From Citrobacter sp. Res13-Sevr-PEB04-36 (GTDB lineage Bacteria > Pseudomonadota > Gammaproteobacteria > Enterobacterales > Enterobacteriaceae): 34,097 nt of DNA. The stretch is taken from positions 1-34,097 of the forward strand of contig NZ_JADABY010000052.1 in NCBI RefSeq assembly GCF_015672735.1. The letters are read 5' to 3'. The notes beneath the pieces were generated by a model. It searched no databases. It was not told the origin of the DNA and worked only from the letters and a program-made list of their open reading frames with translations. Made by a program: the position numbers and the translations under genes. Numbering within the stretch: the first letter of the stretch is position 1; each line of letters begins with the position of its first letter. Below are positions 1 to 8,156 of the stretch, piece after piece.

Positions 1-30
1 GCCGCCAGGAGAGTGCCCCCTCCCGGCAGC
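1..30 (-). terminator. Imperfect GC-rich hairpin after the fumarate-lyase-like gene
   Basis: Bases 1-15 can pair with 16-30 with few mismatches, and two of those become G-U pairs in the minus-strand transcript. The hairpin starts about 9 bases beyond the stop of the gene at 39-1409. No U-tract is visible before the window edge, so it may be a terminator stem, an mRNA 3'-end stabiliser or part of a REP-like element. Confidence 0.35.
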
Positions 31-38
31 AAGACGAA

Positions 39-1409
39 TCAGGCAATCTCTACCGTTTTCACGCGATCGAACTCAGCTATCGTTTCAGCAATTAGCGCAT
101 CGTTAGCCCCGATATATGACAGCGGCTCGCAGGCGGCGGTAATTTCCGCCACAGACAGTGACGCGCGGATTTCCGGGCTAGCCTGCACGATCTCCATGAA
201 GCAGTGCTCTCCGGTTGCATGCTTTAGCAGGTCTTTCACTAAGTTATAGGCGGACTCTCTGCCGATTTTGGCGGCAAGTTTCATCGTCAGCGATTCCGAC
301 ATAATAAAGTGTTTCGAGCAGTCAAAATTGGCGCGCATCTTCTCTTCATTAATGATGAGATGCGAAAGCAGATTTTTTGCACGTGTCAGGCTGGTCGATA
401 AGGCATTCGATGCCTCCGGAAGGATCGTCCAGTTCAAAACCCTCATAGAGGCGGCTCGCACATCCTGTTGATCCAACATGGCCGGCGCACCGGAAGCATA
501 CATCCAGCCCATTCTGGCCAACGTTTGCATCATGTTACTGGCGCGCGGATTGACTTTGTGCGGCATTGTGCTTGACCCGCCACCGCCTTCGCCTTCAAAC
601 ACTTCAGCGATCGGCGTGCGCCCCATGGTTTCAACATCGTTAGCCAGTCGACACAGCGTGCCATGAACAAGCGCAAAAAACTGCACAACTTCAACAACCG
701 CGTCCTGACTGGCATTATTAATACCGCAGGGCAAGTTCAGACCCAGCTCCAGCATCAGTCGTTCACGGGTTTCCATACCCTGCTCACCCACGGAAGCCAG
801 ATTACCTACCGCACCACCAAAGAGTCCGGTCACCGCGCGCGGATACAACTGCTGCAGTCTTGCCATGTGGCGGTTAACCTCAGCCAGATAACTGCAAACA
901 TGCAGCCCCCATGTTGTCGCAGAGGCATCCACCGAATTAGTACGCGCAACCATCACCGTCCGGATGTGTCGTATTGCCATCGCTTTCAACGCTTCGCCAA
1001 CATCGAGCAATTGCTCGCGTAACAGCTGCAGTGTTTGTTGCAGTCTCATTGCCATGCCTGAGTCCAACAGGTCCTGGGTCGTACATCCCCAATGCAGGAA
1101 CTGGCCTACCAACGGCGTACCGAAGGCAGAGATCTGATCGATTAGCGGTTTTATCGCCATACCCACCGTTTGTGTTTCCTTTGCCAGAGTAGGCCAGTCT
1201 ATCTGTATTTCCTGGCAGGCTTGCGCAATTTCAGTTGCCGCCTGCTCGGGGATAATGCCTAACTCACTTTGAACGCGTGCGACAGTGACCTCAAAACGCA
1301 ACCAGCAACGCAGCAGATTGTCGTCAGACCATATTTCCCGCATCCGGCCGTGGGTGAACAATGAAGAATAAAGATCAGAATCAAATACCGTTGTTTGCTT
1401 ACCGAACAT
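39..1409 (-). CDS. Fumarate lyase superfamily protein (PcaB / adenylosuccinate lyase-like)
   Basis: This 456-residue protein has the length and motifs of the fumarase/aspartase superfamily, homotetrameric cytosolic enzymes that eliminate or cyclise dicarboxylate substrates. Visible motifs are WGCTTQD at residues 107-113 and the signature loop GSSTMPHKVNP at 278-288, which carries the catalytic Ser and the Lys-x-Asn. Where adenylosuccinate and argininosuccinate lyases have R-T-H-x-Q, this protein reads RTNSVDA (156-162). Loss of that His fits the 3-carboxy-cis,cis-muconate cycloisomerase branch, where it is also absent from memory of the family. The ATG at 1409 is preceded by GGAGAGG at good spacing. 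No pca genes are adjacent, so the substrate is open. The divergent porin and hydrolase suggest a catabolic locus. Superfamily assignment is firm, exact reaction is not. Confidence 0.85.
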   Translation of the reverse strand: MFGKQTTVFDSDLYSSLFTHGRMREIWSDDNLLRCWLRFEVTVARVQSELGIIPEQAATEIAQACQEIQIDWPTLAKETQTVGMAIKPLIDQISAFGTPLVGQFLHWGCTTQDLLDSGMAMRLQQTLQLLREQLLDVGEALKAMAIRHIRTVMVARTNSVDASATTWGLHVCSYLAEVNRHMARLQQLYPRAVTGLFGGAVGNLASVGEQGMETRERLMLELGLNLPCGINNASQDAVVEVVQFFALVHGTLCRLANDVETMGRTPIAEVFEGEGGGGSSTMPHKVNPRASNMMQTLARMGWMYASGAPAMLDQQDVRAASMRVLNWTILPEASNALSTSLTRAKNLLSHLIINEEKMRANFDCSKHFIMSESLTMKLAAKIGRESAYNLVKDLLKHATGEHCFMEIVQASPEIRASLSVAEITAACEPLSYIGANDALIAETIAEFDRVKTVEIA

Positions 1410-1815
1410 ACAGCGCCTCTCCGGCCAATGAATGCGTTATAATCGAAAATGTGATTAATCAATTTTGCGGGATCTGTTCTGCAAATTACAGGGGAAAATA
1501 GTATTCCCCCCCAAAACCGGCTATGAGAATGCACTATTCCCATTTTCAGTTTTTGCTCCCGTTAGAAATGGGATGTACTTCACAGTAATTCCAGAATTAC
1601 AGTTTAAACAGTCGCAACATTTCAATAAAAACGTTCATTAAATATAAGAACCATTAATGCAATAGCGCAATCAGATATATTTATGCGTGAATAATCACAT
1701 TTCATTACGAGAAAAAATTTTTCCCATACCGCTGCCATTCCTTTTTCACAAACAATTATCCCGCTGTGAACTTTCTTTTTATGGTCAGGAAACTAATGCT
1801 GTTTTGAGGGATGAC
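1410..1815. promoter_or_regulatory. Divergent intergenic region between lyase-like gene and porin
   Basis: About 400 A+T-rich bases hold the promoters of both flanking genes. I see two inverted repeats: GGGGAA/TTCCCC with a 7-base loop at 1491-1509, and GTAATTC-CA-GAATTAC at 1585-1600. A perfect CRP left half-site (AAATGTGA, 1447-1454) lacks a good right half. TATAAG at 1643-1648 could be a -10 for the porin, but the paired -35 (TTTCAA) is poor. An open frame extends upstream of the porin from 1687, but it has no signal-peptide logic and is probably untranslated leader. Confidence 0.5.
1585..1600. promoter_or_regulatory. 16-bp interrupted palindrome, operator candidate
   Basis: GTAATTC and GAATTAC are perfect 7-base inverted arms separated by CA. 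The element lies in the divergent region, about 230 bases from the porin start and 175 from the lyase-like start. Its form suits a dimeric repressor or activator. No regulator gene is next to it, so its ligand and protein are unknown. Confidence 0.4.
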
Positions 1816-2856
1816 ATGAAGCTAAAAAATTATTCACTAATATTACTAATGGGTATGAGTTCCTCGGCGTTCGCCTTAAACGTCTATAATAAAGATGGAA
1901 ATACTCTGGATATCTATGGACGTGTTGAGGGTAAAATTGCGAGTGGTCAGAATTCATTTGCCGGCAGTGAAAGCCGAAGCGATTTGGGTGGACGTGTAGG
2001 TATTTATCTCACCCGAGATCTGGATCTGCTGCCAGATACCAAAATTGTGGGTCGCCTGGAATGGCAGGTGCGTACCGAAAAAAATGATAACAATACCGGT
2101 GAAAGCGATATGGAAGCCCGCTATTCCTATGTCGGTCTGTCGAATAAAACATGGGGTGAATTGATCACCGGGAGAACCAAAAACCCGTTGTATCAGGTTA
2201 TGAAAATGACCGATAAATACAAAAACTTTACGCCCAATATCTACAGCTATGGCATTACAACCATTGATGATTCGTACCAGTTCAACCGCCAGGACGGCAC
2301 CGTACAGTGGAACGCCAAATTTGCCGGTAACGAAATTCAGCTGGCATGGGTCTCCGGTAATGGCAACAGCGATAACGAAGCCCTGGATTACGGCGCGATG
2401 GCCAGCTATCGCAAGTCTTTCAAATTTGGTGATTTTAGAATTACACCAGCACTCGCGGCCAGTCGTTACAAACGACAGGATGGCGTAGTGACCACCGATG
2501 GGCGTAATCAAAACGATCAAATTATGGGAGGGTTACAACTCGGTTATAAAGCCTATGAGGTCGCGGTAACCGCATTACGGACTTCTATTTCCCGCGATAA
2601 CAAAAGTGATAATAATTATAAAGGAATGGATTCACTTATTTCCTACAACTTTGGCACCGTCAAGGTTCTCACTGGATATAGTTTTTTAAATGAAGATGGT
2701 AAAGATATCGCTGAAAAAGAAGACTGGCGTGCTGAAGCGCAATTAACATTGGCTGAAGATACGTGGTTATCATTTACTTACGATAAAGAATTCGCCAGTA
2801 AGAACAAAAAAACCAATGATGATGCGCTCATCGTTGGACTCCGTTATGATTTCTAA
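1816..2856 (+). CDS. Outer-membrane porin of the OmpC/OmpF type (divergent)
   Basis: The 346-residue product is a general-porin-family beta-barrel. Residues 1-20 form a Sec signal peptide ending AFA, and the mature protein begins LNVYNKDGNTLDIYG, the hallmark N-terminus of enterobacterial porins. The C-terminus ends in Tyr-Asp-Phe, the aromatic terminal signature read by the BAM machinery. Alternating polar/apolar strands run throughout. The chosen ATG follows GAGGG by a normal spacing; the frame extends 43 codons upstream to a GTG but that would bury the signal peptide. It is not a KdgM-type porin (too long). It is followed 10 bases later by an SGNH hydrolase, so the pair is probably co-transcribed. 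Specificity cannot be read from sequence. Confidence 0.88.
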   Translation: MKLKNYSLILLMGMSSSAFALNVYNKDGNTLDIYGRVEGKIASGQNSFAGSESRSDLGGRVGIYLTRDLDLLPDTKIVGRLEWQVRTEKNDNNTGESDMEARYSYVGLSNKTWGELITGRTKNPLYQVMKMTDKYKNFTPNIYSYGITTIDDSYQFNRQDGTVQWNAKFAGNEIQLAWVSGNGNSDNEALDYGAMASYRKSFKFGDFRITPALAASRYKRQDGVVTTDGRNQNDQIMGGLQLGYKAYEVAVTALRTSISRDNKSDNNYKGMDSLISYNFGTVKVLTGYSFLNEDGKDIAEKEDWRAEAQLTLAEDTWLSFTYDKEFASKNKKTNDDALIVGLRYDF

Positions 2857-2866
2857 GAGATAACCG

Positions 2867-3640
2867 ATGAAAAAGATAACTTTGCTTACCGCTGCAATGG
2901 CCCTTGCACTGAGCTGTATCTGCGCTCACGCTGATACGTTATTAGCGCCTTCCGCTCATGCCAAAATGGATGGCGAGAATAAAATCGTCGCGCTTTATGG
3001 TAACTCGTTCACGTTCTATAACAATAATATCAACACCCGATTACGGGATTTGACGCAGTCTTTACTGCCTGACCATGCCAAAGGCTATAAGTATCGGGGG
3101 ATCACGATTTCCAGCGGTCATTTAGGCTGGCAAATTGAGAATATGCGCTACCAGAACACGTTACAGAAATGGGATGTGGTGGTATTGCAGGGGAACTCCA
3201 CTGAAACGATCTCAAAGAAAGAAAGTACCCGACAAAACTTCGTTGACTCTGCAACCCAAATGGCCGAAATGGCGCATAAAGCAGGTGCAAAAGTCGTCTA
3301 TTTCATGACCTGGGCGAAGAAAGCTAAACCCGAAGATAGCCAAAAACTGGCCGATGCTTATATCTCTATTGCGCAGAAAACGGGAGGATATGTGGCTCCG
3401 GTTGGCTTGGCTTTTGAGAAAGCGCGCAAAACCCATCCGGAAATAAATCTGTATTATCATGATGGTGTACATCCTTCTATTTCTGGAACGTATCTCGCCG
3501 CATGCGTATTCTTTGCCACCCTGTATAACCAGTCTCCGGTCGGTGGCGCGCTTCCCGTTGATACGGACATGACCCCTGCTACCGCCAAAGCGTTACAACA
3601 AGTTGCATGGGAAACCGTCACTGAGTTCCAGAAGTCGTAA
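2867..3640 (+). CDS. Periplasmic SGNH/GDSL-type hydrolase
   Basis: The 257-residue product starts with a signal peptide (about residues 1-22, ending AHA). SGNH-hydrolase blocks are visible: block I GNS at 45-47 with Ser47 as probable nucleophile, a Gly in SSGHLG (block II), block III GN at 109-110, and block V DGVHPS with Asp199 and His202. This is an esterase, acetylesterase or lipase fold acting in the periplasm. It lies 10 bases after the porin stop, so a plausible job is deacylating or deacetylating a solute that enters through that porin. That job is inference. The family is often listed as DUF4886-like or plain SGNH hydrolase. Confidence 0.75.
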   Translation: MKKITLLTAAMALALSCICAHADTLLAPSAHAKMDGENKIVALYGNSFTFYNNNINTRLRDLTQSLLPDHAKGYKYRGITISSGHLGWQIENMRYQNTLQKWDVVVLQGNSTETISKKESTRQNFVDSATQMAEMAHKAGAKVVYFMTWAKKAKPEDSQKLADAYISIAQKTGGYVAPVGLAFEKARKTHPEINLYYHDGVHPSISGTYLAACVFFATLYNQSPVGGALPVDTDMTPATAKALQQVAWETVTEFQKS

Positions 3641-3662
3641 TCACCAGGTTATTCGTTCCCTA

Positions 3663-3686
3663 CACGCCGGCAATTCTGTCGGCGTG
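3663..3686 (+). terminator. Hairpin after the porin-hydrolase pair
   Basis: CACGCCG (3663-3669) pairs with CGGCGTG (3680-3686), and three more inner pairs (one G-U) close a four-base loop. It starts 22 bases after the hydrolase stop. There is no U-run afterwards, so it is a stem-only terminator candidate or a 3'-stabilising hairpin. Confidence 0.5.
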
Positions 3687-3725
3687 AAACGCGTTATCCC
3701 CCACCAATTCCTTAGCATCCTACGC

Positions 3726-3746
3726 AAATAAGAATTATTTTCATTT
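3726..3746 (+). promoter_or_regulatory. Fur box upstream of sitA
   Basis: AAATAAGAATTATTTTCATTT resembles the 19-bp Fur consensus with its NATWAT-type repeats, about 75 bases before the sitA ATG. Fur repression of sitABCD with iron is established in Salmonella, so the site is expected here. Confidence 0.7.
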
Positions 3747-3765
3747 GTTATTCCTTGTGCTATAT

Positions 3766-3785
3766 AACATAGCAAAGGCTATATT
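3766..3785 (+). promoter_or_regulatory. MntR box upstream of sitA
   Basis: AACATAGCAAAGGCTATATT matches, with one apparent change, the MntR operator known from E. coli/Salmonella mntH (AACATAGCAAAGGCTATGTT, from memory). It lies 20 bases downstream of the Fur box and 36 bases before the sitA start, overlapping the probable core promoter. This predicts repression by manganese as well as iron. Confidence 0.85.
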
Positions 3786-3821
3786 CGATGATAAATTAAC
3801 CACTTTCTTGTGAGGGATACT

Positions 3822-4739
3822 ATGCCGCACCTGCCCCGTCTGAAATCGTTTATCCTTGCCTGCGTCCTGACGTCACTGTCGCTGTCGCCTGCATGGGCGA
3901 AAGAAAAATTTAAGGTGATCACCACCTTTACGGTGATTGCCGATATGGCTAGCAATGTGGCGGGTGACGCGGCCGAGGTCAGCTCCATTACCAAACCGGG
4001 TGCTGAAATTCACGAATATCAACCCACGCCGGGCGACATTAAACGCGCGCAGGGCGCACAGCTGATCCTCTCCAACGGTCTTAATCTGGAGCTGTGGTTT
4101 GCCCGCTTCTACCAACATTTATCCGGCGTGCCGGAGGTCATGGTCTCTGACGGCGTGAAGCCGATGGGCATCAGCGAAGGTCCCTATAACGGCAAGCCGA
4201 ATCCCCATGCCTGGATGTCGGCTGAGAACGCACTTATTTACGTCGATAACATCCGCGATGCGCTGATGAAGTACGATCCGAACAATGCCACCATCTACCA
4301 GAACAATGCCGAGCGCTATAAAACGAAAATTCGTCAGACGCTCGATCCCCTGCATGCGGCGCTGGCAAAAATCCCGGCAGATAAACGCTGGCTGGTCACC
4401 AGTGAAGGGGCATTCTCCTATCTGGCGCGCGATAACGATCTGAAAGAGCTGTATTTGTGGCCGATCAACGCCGATCAGCAAGGCACACCCAAACAGGTGC
4501 GCAAAGTGATCGATGCGATCAGAACTCATCAGATCCCGACGGTATTTAGCGAAAGCACCGTGTCCGACAAGCCAGCCCGTCAGGTGGCGCGTGAGTCCGG
4601 CGCACATTACGGCGGCGTGCTGTTTGTCGATTCGCTGAGCGCTGCCGATGGTCCGGTACCGACCTATCTGGATTTACTACGCGTGACAACGGAAACCATT
4701 GTCAGCGGGATTAACGCGGGTTTGGGGAGCCAGCCATGA
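3822..4739 (+). CDS. sitA: Manganese/iron ABC transporter, periplasmic binding protein SitA
   Basis: The 305-residue protein is a cluster A-I metal-binding lipoprotein-like receptor of the ZnuA/TroA/PsaA family. It has a signal peptide (1-26, ending AWA). Four metal ligands fit the family: His64 in EIHEYQP, His129 in NPHAWM, Glu195 in TSEGAFSY, and Asp270 in FVDSLS. A Glu ligand in place of a third His favours Mn/Fe over Zn. The ATG at 3822 sits 5 bases after GAGGG; an in-frame GTG at 3810 lies upstream of this ribosome site and is rejected. The stop overlaps sitB by ATGA. The length equals that of known SitA. Confidence 0.96.
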   Translation: MPHLPRLKSFILACVLTSLSLSPAWAKEKFKVITTFTVIADMASNVAGDAAEVSSITKPGAEIHEYQPTPGDIKRAQGAQLILSNGLNLELWFARFYQHLSGVPEVMVSDGVKPMGISEGPYNGKPNPHAWMSAENALIYVDNIRDALMKYDPNNATIYQNNAERYKTKIRQTLDPLHAALAKIPADKRWLVTSEGAFSYLARDNDLKELYLWPINADQQGTPKQVRKVIDAIRTHQIPTVFSESTVSDKPARQVARESGAHYGGVLFVDSLSAADGPVPTYLDLLRVTTETIVSGINAGLGSQP

Positions 4740-5557
4740 GTCAATCTGCGATTTCCGTCAATCAGGTGACGGTGACGTATCGCAACGGTCATACTGCGCT
4801 GCGCGATGCCACCTTTCAGGTTCCGGGCGGCTCGATTGCCGCACTGGTTGGCGTCAACGGCTCCGGGAAATCAACGCTGTTTAAAGCGCTGATGGGGTTT
4901 GTCCGCCTGGCGCAGGGCGAAATTTCTATTTTGCAGCAACCGGTCAACAAGGCATTAAAACAGAATCTGATTTCCTACGTTCCCCAGTCGGAAGAGGTGG
5001 ACTGGTCATTTCCGGTGCTGGTGGAAGACGTGGTGATGATGGGACGCTTTGGCCATATGGGCTGGCTGCGTCGTCCAACCGCACATGACCATCAATGCGT
5101 GGATGCGGCGCTGGCGCGGGTCGATATGCTGGACTATCGCCATCGGCAGATCGGCGAACTCTCCGGCGGACAGAAAAAACGCGTTTTTCTGGCGCGCGCC
5201 ATCGCCCAGGACGGACACGTTATTTTGCTGGATGAACCCTTCACCGGCGTGGACGTGAAAACCGAGGCCCGCATCATCGACCTGCTGCGCGAACTGCGCG
5301 ATGAGGGGCGCACGATGCTGGTCTCTACTCACAATCTGGGCTCGGTGACCGAGTTTTGTGATTACACGGTAATGATCAAAGGGACGGTGCTGGCGAGCGG
5401 CCCGACCGACACCACCTTTACCCCTGAGAATCTTGAACTGGCGTTCAGCGGCGTCCTGCGTCACGTGAAGCTGAGCGGCGGTGAGCAGCACGTGATCACC
5501 GATGATGAACGGCCGTTTATTTCGCGACGTACGCCCAACGAGGGGGAATCACCATGA
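4736..5557 (+). CDS. sitB: Manganese/iron ABC transporter, ATPase SitB
   Basis: A 273-residue ABC ATPase that powers metal import through SitC/SitD at the inner membrane. Walker A is GVNGSGKS (39-46), the signature is LSGGQ (142-146), Walker B is VILLDEP (162-168), and the switch His is His199 in STHNLG. Start and stop both overlap neighbours by ATGA, showing translational coupling with sitA and sitC. Confidence 0.96.
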   Translation: MSQSAISVNQVTVTYRNGHTALRDATFQVPGGSIAALVGVNGSGKSTLFKALMGFVRLAQGEISILQQPVNKALKQNLISYVPQSEEVDWSFPVLVEDVVMMGRFGHMGWLRRPTAHDHQCVDAALARVDMLDYRHRQIGELSGGQKKRVFLARAIAQDGHVILLDEPFTGVDVKTEARIIDLLRELRDEGRTMLVSTHNLGSVTEFCDYTVMIKGTVLASGPTDTTFTPENLELAFSGVLRHVKLSGGEQHVITDDERPFISRRTPNEGESP

Positions 5558-6417
5558 ACTGGCTGACAGAACCGTTTGGTTACCAGTACATGCTCAACGC
5601 CATGTGGGTCTCAGCGATGGTCGGCGGCCTGTGCGCGTTTCTCTCCTGTTATTTAATGCTCAAGGGCTGGTCGTTAATTGGCGATGCACTGTCGCACTCG
5701 ATTGTACCGGGCGTTGCCGGGGCCTATATGCTAGGGCTCCCCTTCGCGCTTGGCGCGTTTCTTTCCGGCGGGCTGGCAGCGGGCAGTATGCTGTTTCTTA
5801 ACCAGCGTTCACGCCTGAAGGAGGATGCGATCATTGGGCTGATTTTTTCCTCTTTCTTCGGTATCGGGCTGTTTATGGTGTCGCTCAATCCGATGTCGGT
5901 GAATATTCAGACCATTATTCTCGGTAATGTGCTGGCGATTGCACCGGAAGATATTCTGCAACTGGCGATTATCGGCGTCATCTCACTGACCATTCTGCTG
6001 TTGAAATGGAAAGATCTGATGGTGGTTTTTTTCGACGAAAACCACGCGCGCTCTATCGGTCTGAATCCGGGCCGCCTGAAGCTGTTATTTTTTACGCTGC
6101 TTTCGGTTTCCACCGTTGCGGCGCTGCAAACCGTCGGCGCATTTCTGGTGATTTGCCTGGTGGTAACACCCGGCGCCACGGCCTGGCTGTTGACCGATCG
6201 CTTTCCCCGTCTGCTCACTATCGCCGTCGCTATCGGTAGCCTGACCAGCTTTTTCGGCGCCTGGCTAAGCTACTGGCTGGACGGTGCGACCGGCGGAATT
6301 ATTGTTGTCCTGCAAACACTGCTGTTTCTGCTGGCATTTGTCTTCGCACCAAAACACGGTCTGTTGGCCAACCGTCGCCGCGCCCGCCAGGTGAATAAGG
6401 AGTCCTCATGTTCTTAA
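5554..6417 (+). CDS. sitC: Manganese/iron ABC transporter, permease SitC
   Basis: A 287-residue ABC-3 family permease with about eight or nine hydrophobic helices, spanning the inner membrane. The conserved early motif [14 protein letters not shown] and the cytoplasmic loop around [13 protein letters not shown] (residues about 149-161) are typical and contact the ATPase. It is paralogous to the next gene, which has the same motifs in the same order. It overlaps sitB by 4 bases and sitD by 10. Confidence 0.95.
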   Translation: MNWLTEPFGYQYMLNAMWVSAMVGGLCAFLSCYLMLKGWSLIGDALSHSIVPGVAGAYMLGLPFALGAFLSGGLAAGSMLFLNQRSRLKEDAIIGLIFSSFFGIGLFMVSLNPMSVNIQTIILGNVLAIAPEDILQLAIIGVISLTILLLKWKDLMVVFFDENHARSIGLNPGRLKLLFFTLLSVSTVAALQTVGAFLVICLVVTPGATAWLLTDRFPRLLTIAVAIGSLTSFFGAWLSYWLDGATGGIIVVLQTLLFLLAFVFAPKHGLLANRRRARQVNKESSCS

Positions 6418-7259
6418 CCGCCCTGCTGGAACCCTTCCAGTTCAGCTTTATGGTGAACGCGCTGACCATCTCCGTTGTTGTCGCCGTACCCTGCGCGCTG
6501 CTGTCGGTGTTTTTAGTCCTCAAAGGCTGGGCGCTGATGGGCGATGCCATGAGCCACGCGGTGTTTCCAGGGATCGTGCTGGCTTACATCGCGGGTATTC
6601 CACTGGCGATAGGCGCGTTTATCGCTGGGCTGTTCTGCGCGGTGGCGACCGGCTATCTCGATGATAACAGCCGCATCAAACGCGACACGCTGATGGGAAT
6701 TGTCTTCTCCGGCATGTTCGGTGCCGGGCTGGTGCTGTACGTCTCAATCCAGTCTGAGATTCATCTGGACCATATTCTGTTCGGCGACATGCTCGGCGTC
6801 TCGCTGGGGGATATCGCGCAAACAGCGGTTATTGCGCTGGGGATTGCGCTTGTCATCGGGTTAAAGTGGAAAGATCTGCTGCTGCATGCGTTCGATCCAC
6901 ACCAGGCAAAAGCCTGCGGGCTGAACACCACCCTGCTGCATTATGGTCTGCTGTGTATGATCGCGCTCACTATCGTCGCCACGCTGAAGTCGGTGGGCAT
7001 TATTCTGTCGATCTCGCTGTTAATTGCCCCGGGAGCGATTGCAATTTTACTCACGCGTCAGTTTTCCCACGCTCTGATACTGGCGGTCATCATGTCGATG
7101 GCAACCTCATTTATGGGCGTCTACCTGTCATTTTTCATCGACAGCGCACCGGCCCCGACCATCGTCGTTTTATTCTCCCTGCTGTTTGTTATCGCCTTTA
7201 TTTATTCCACCCTACGCGATCGCCGCTTAGAAAGGCGACGCCTGCACGACGGTATTTAA
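6408..7259 (+). CDS. sitD: Manganese/iron ABC transporter, permease SitD
   Basis: A 283-residue ABC-3 permease, partner of SitC in the heterodimeric channel. Motifs LKGWALMGDAMSHA and LKWKDLLLHAFDP match those of SitC. The ATG overlaps the end of sitC by 10 bases. It ends only 29 bases before the stop of the convergent chemosensory operon, and I see no strong terminator in between. Confidence 0.95.
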   Translation: MFLTALLEPFQFSFMVNALTISVVVAVPCALLSVFLVLKGWALMGDAMSHAVFPGIVLAYIAGIPLAIGAFIAGLFCAVATGYLDDNSRIKRDTLMGIVFSGMFGAGLVLYVSIQSEIHLDHILFGDMLGVSLGDIAQTAVIALGIALVIGLKWKDLLLHAFDPHQAKACGLNTTLLHYGLLCMIALTIVATLKSVGIILSISLLIAPGAIAILLTRQFSHALILAVIMSMATSFMGVYLSFFIDSAPAPTIVVLFSLLFVIAFIYSTLRDRRLERRRLHDGI

Positions 7260-7288
7260 CGCATAAAGATAAGAAGGTGGGATATTTA

Positions 7289-7648
7289 TCAGGGCCAGCT
7301 CAACAGCGGGCTGAGCACCTCGCATCCCACCAGCGCCCGCAGCGCGGGCAGGCGACAACCGTGAGCCAACAGCGGGGGCAGTGCAAAAATGAACTCACTG
7401 GAGAGCATGACATGCTCCAGTTGCCCCCATAAGTACCAGCCGGTATCGACGCCGCTTGGCGGAACAAAAAAGTGCAAATGACTGCCCTCATGCGGCTCAT
7501 CGGCAATGCCCAGCCACTGGCTAAAGCGCGGGATCTCCGGTGAAACGTGCGTCACCCGCGAGCAATTGCGTACCTGGCTTGCCGGAATATAAAAGTCCTG
7601 TATCCCCATGCGGATGCGCACGGCCGCCAGATTAACGGGTTGCGTCAT
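7289..7648 (-). CDS. Small protein of unknown function at the end of the Wsp-like operon
   Basis: I do not recognise this 119-residue protein. The ATG at 7648 (starting MTQPVNLAAVRIRMG) overlaps the upstream CheW gene by 17 bases and has AGGAG about 10 bases before it; an ATG 9 codons earlier has no better site. The N-terminal part (GIQDFYIPASQVRNCSR) faintly recalls the first beta-subdomain of CheW, where a hydrophobic strand is followed by I-P-x-x-x-V-R. The C-terminal half is Leu/Pro-rich. The last-gene position makes it a candidate for a diverged second CheW (the WspD role), which is inference only. Confidence 0.6.
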   Translation of the reverse strand: MTQPVNLAAVRIRMGIQDFYIPASQVRNCSRVTHVSPEIPRFSQWLGIADEPHEGSHLHFFVPPSGVDTGWYLWGQLEHVMLSSEFIFALPPLLAHGCRLPALRALVGCEVLSPLLSWP

Positions 7649-8156
7649 CACCGCAGGTCTCCTGATAGCGGTCAAATACCAGATTCAGATCCAGCAGGGT
7701 AAACCAGGTGCCAGCGACGTTCACCACCCCGACGGCAATGGGTTGTAGCGCCGGAGGCAGCGAATCACCGGGTAAATGAATCTGACTTTCCACCACCTCA
7801 AGAACATCAATCAGCGTGTCGATCAGGATGCCGCTTTGCATCTTCTCACCACAGCCGATCAGGATGGTACGTTTTCCCAAAGCGCTTGCTACGGGGTTGT
7901 CGATCAAGCCGTCCAGCCTCATGACCGACTCCACACGTCCGCGATAGTTGATCACCCCTTCGAGCATCGGCGGGCAGCAGGGTACCCACGAGATAGGACG
8001 TTCCGCGAGGATCTCTCTTATCTGCGCACCGTAGAAGGCAAAGTTTTTATCCGCCAGCTGAAATAACACCAGCGTGCGCTGCGGCTCATCGACGCTTTCA
8101 CACTCTGGTTTTTCACCATGATTCAACGCGAGGATCTGCTCCAACTGTGAGTTCAT
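7632..8156 (-). CDS. CheW-like coupling protein (WspB/WspD-like)
   Basis: The 174-residue product has one CheW domain from about residue 26 to 165 after a short acidic N-terminal tail. Typical CheW elements are LVLFQLADKNFAFY, IREILAERPISWVP, and MLEGVINYRGRVESVMRLD, ending in GVVNVAGTWFTLLDLN. CheW links the receptor hairpin tip to the kinase P5 domain in the cytoplasmic array. The start codon overlaps the stop of the diguanylate cyclase gene by ATGA, so the two are translationally coupled. It is the only unmistakable stand-alone CheW in the cluster; canonical Wsp has two. Confidence 0.9.
   Translation of the reverse strand: MNSQLEQILALNHGEKPECESVDEPQRTLVLFQLADKNFAFYGAQIREILAERPISWVPCCPPMLEGVINYRGRVESVMRLDGLIDNPVASALGKRTILIGCGEKMQSGILIDTLIDVLEVVESQIHLPGDSLPPALQPIAVGVVNVAGTWFTLLDLNLVFDRYQETCGDDATR

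Noticed and set aside
1680-1705. Possible CRP site near GCGTGAATAATCACATTT
   Set aside because: The two half-sites are separated by four bases instead of six, and the left half deviates from consensus.
1687-1815. N-terminal extension of the porin from a GTG at 1687
   Set aside because: The extension has no ribosome site and would hide the clear signal peptide that begins at 1816 behind GAGGG.
4119-4607. 162-codon frame antisense to sitA and similar frames over sitB-D and the Wsp-like genes
   Set aside because: The plus-strand sit genes and the minus-strand Wsp genes are unambiguous; these frames show no protein-like features.
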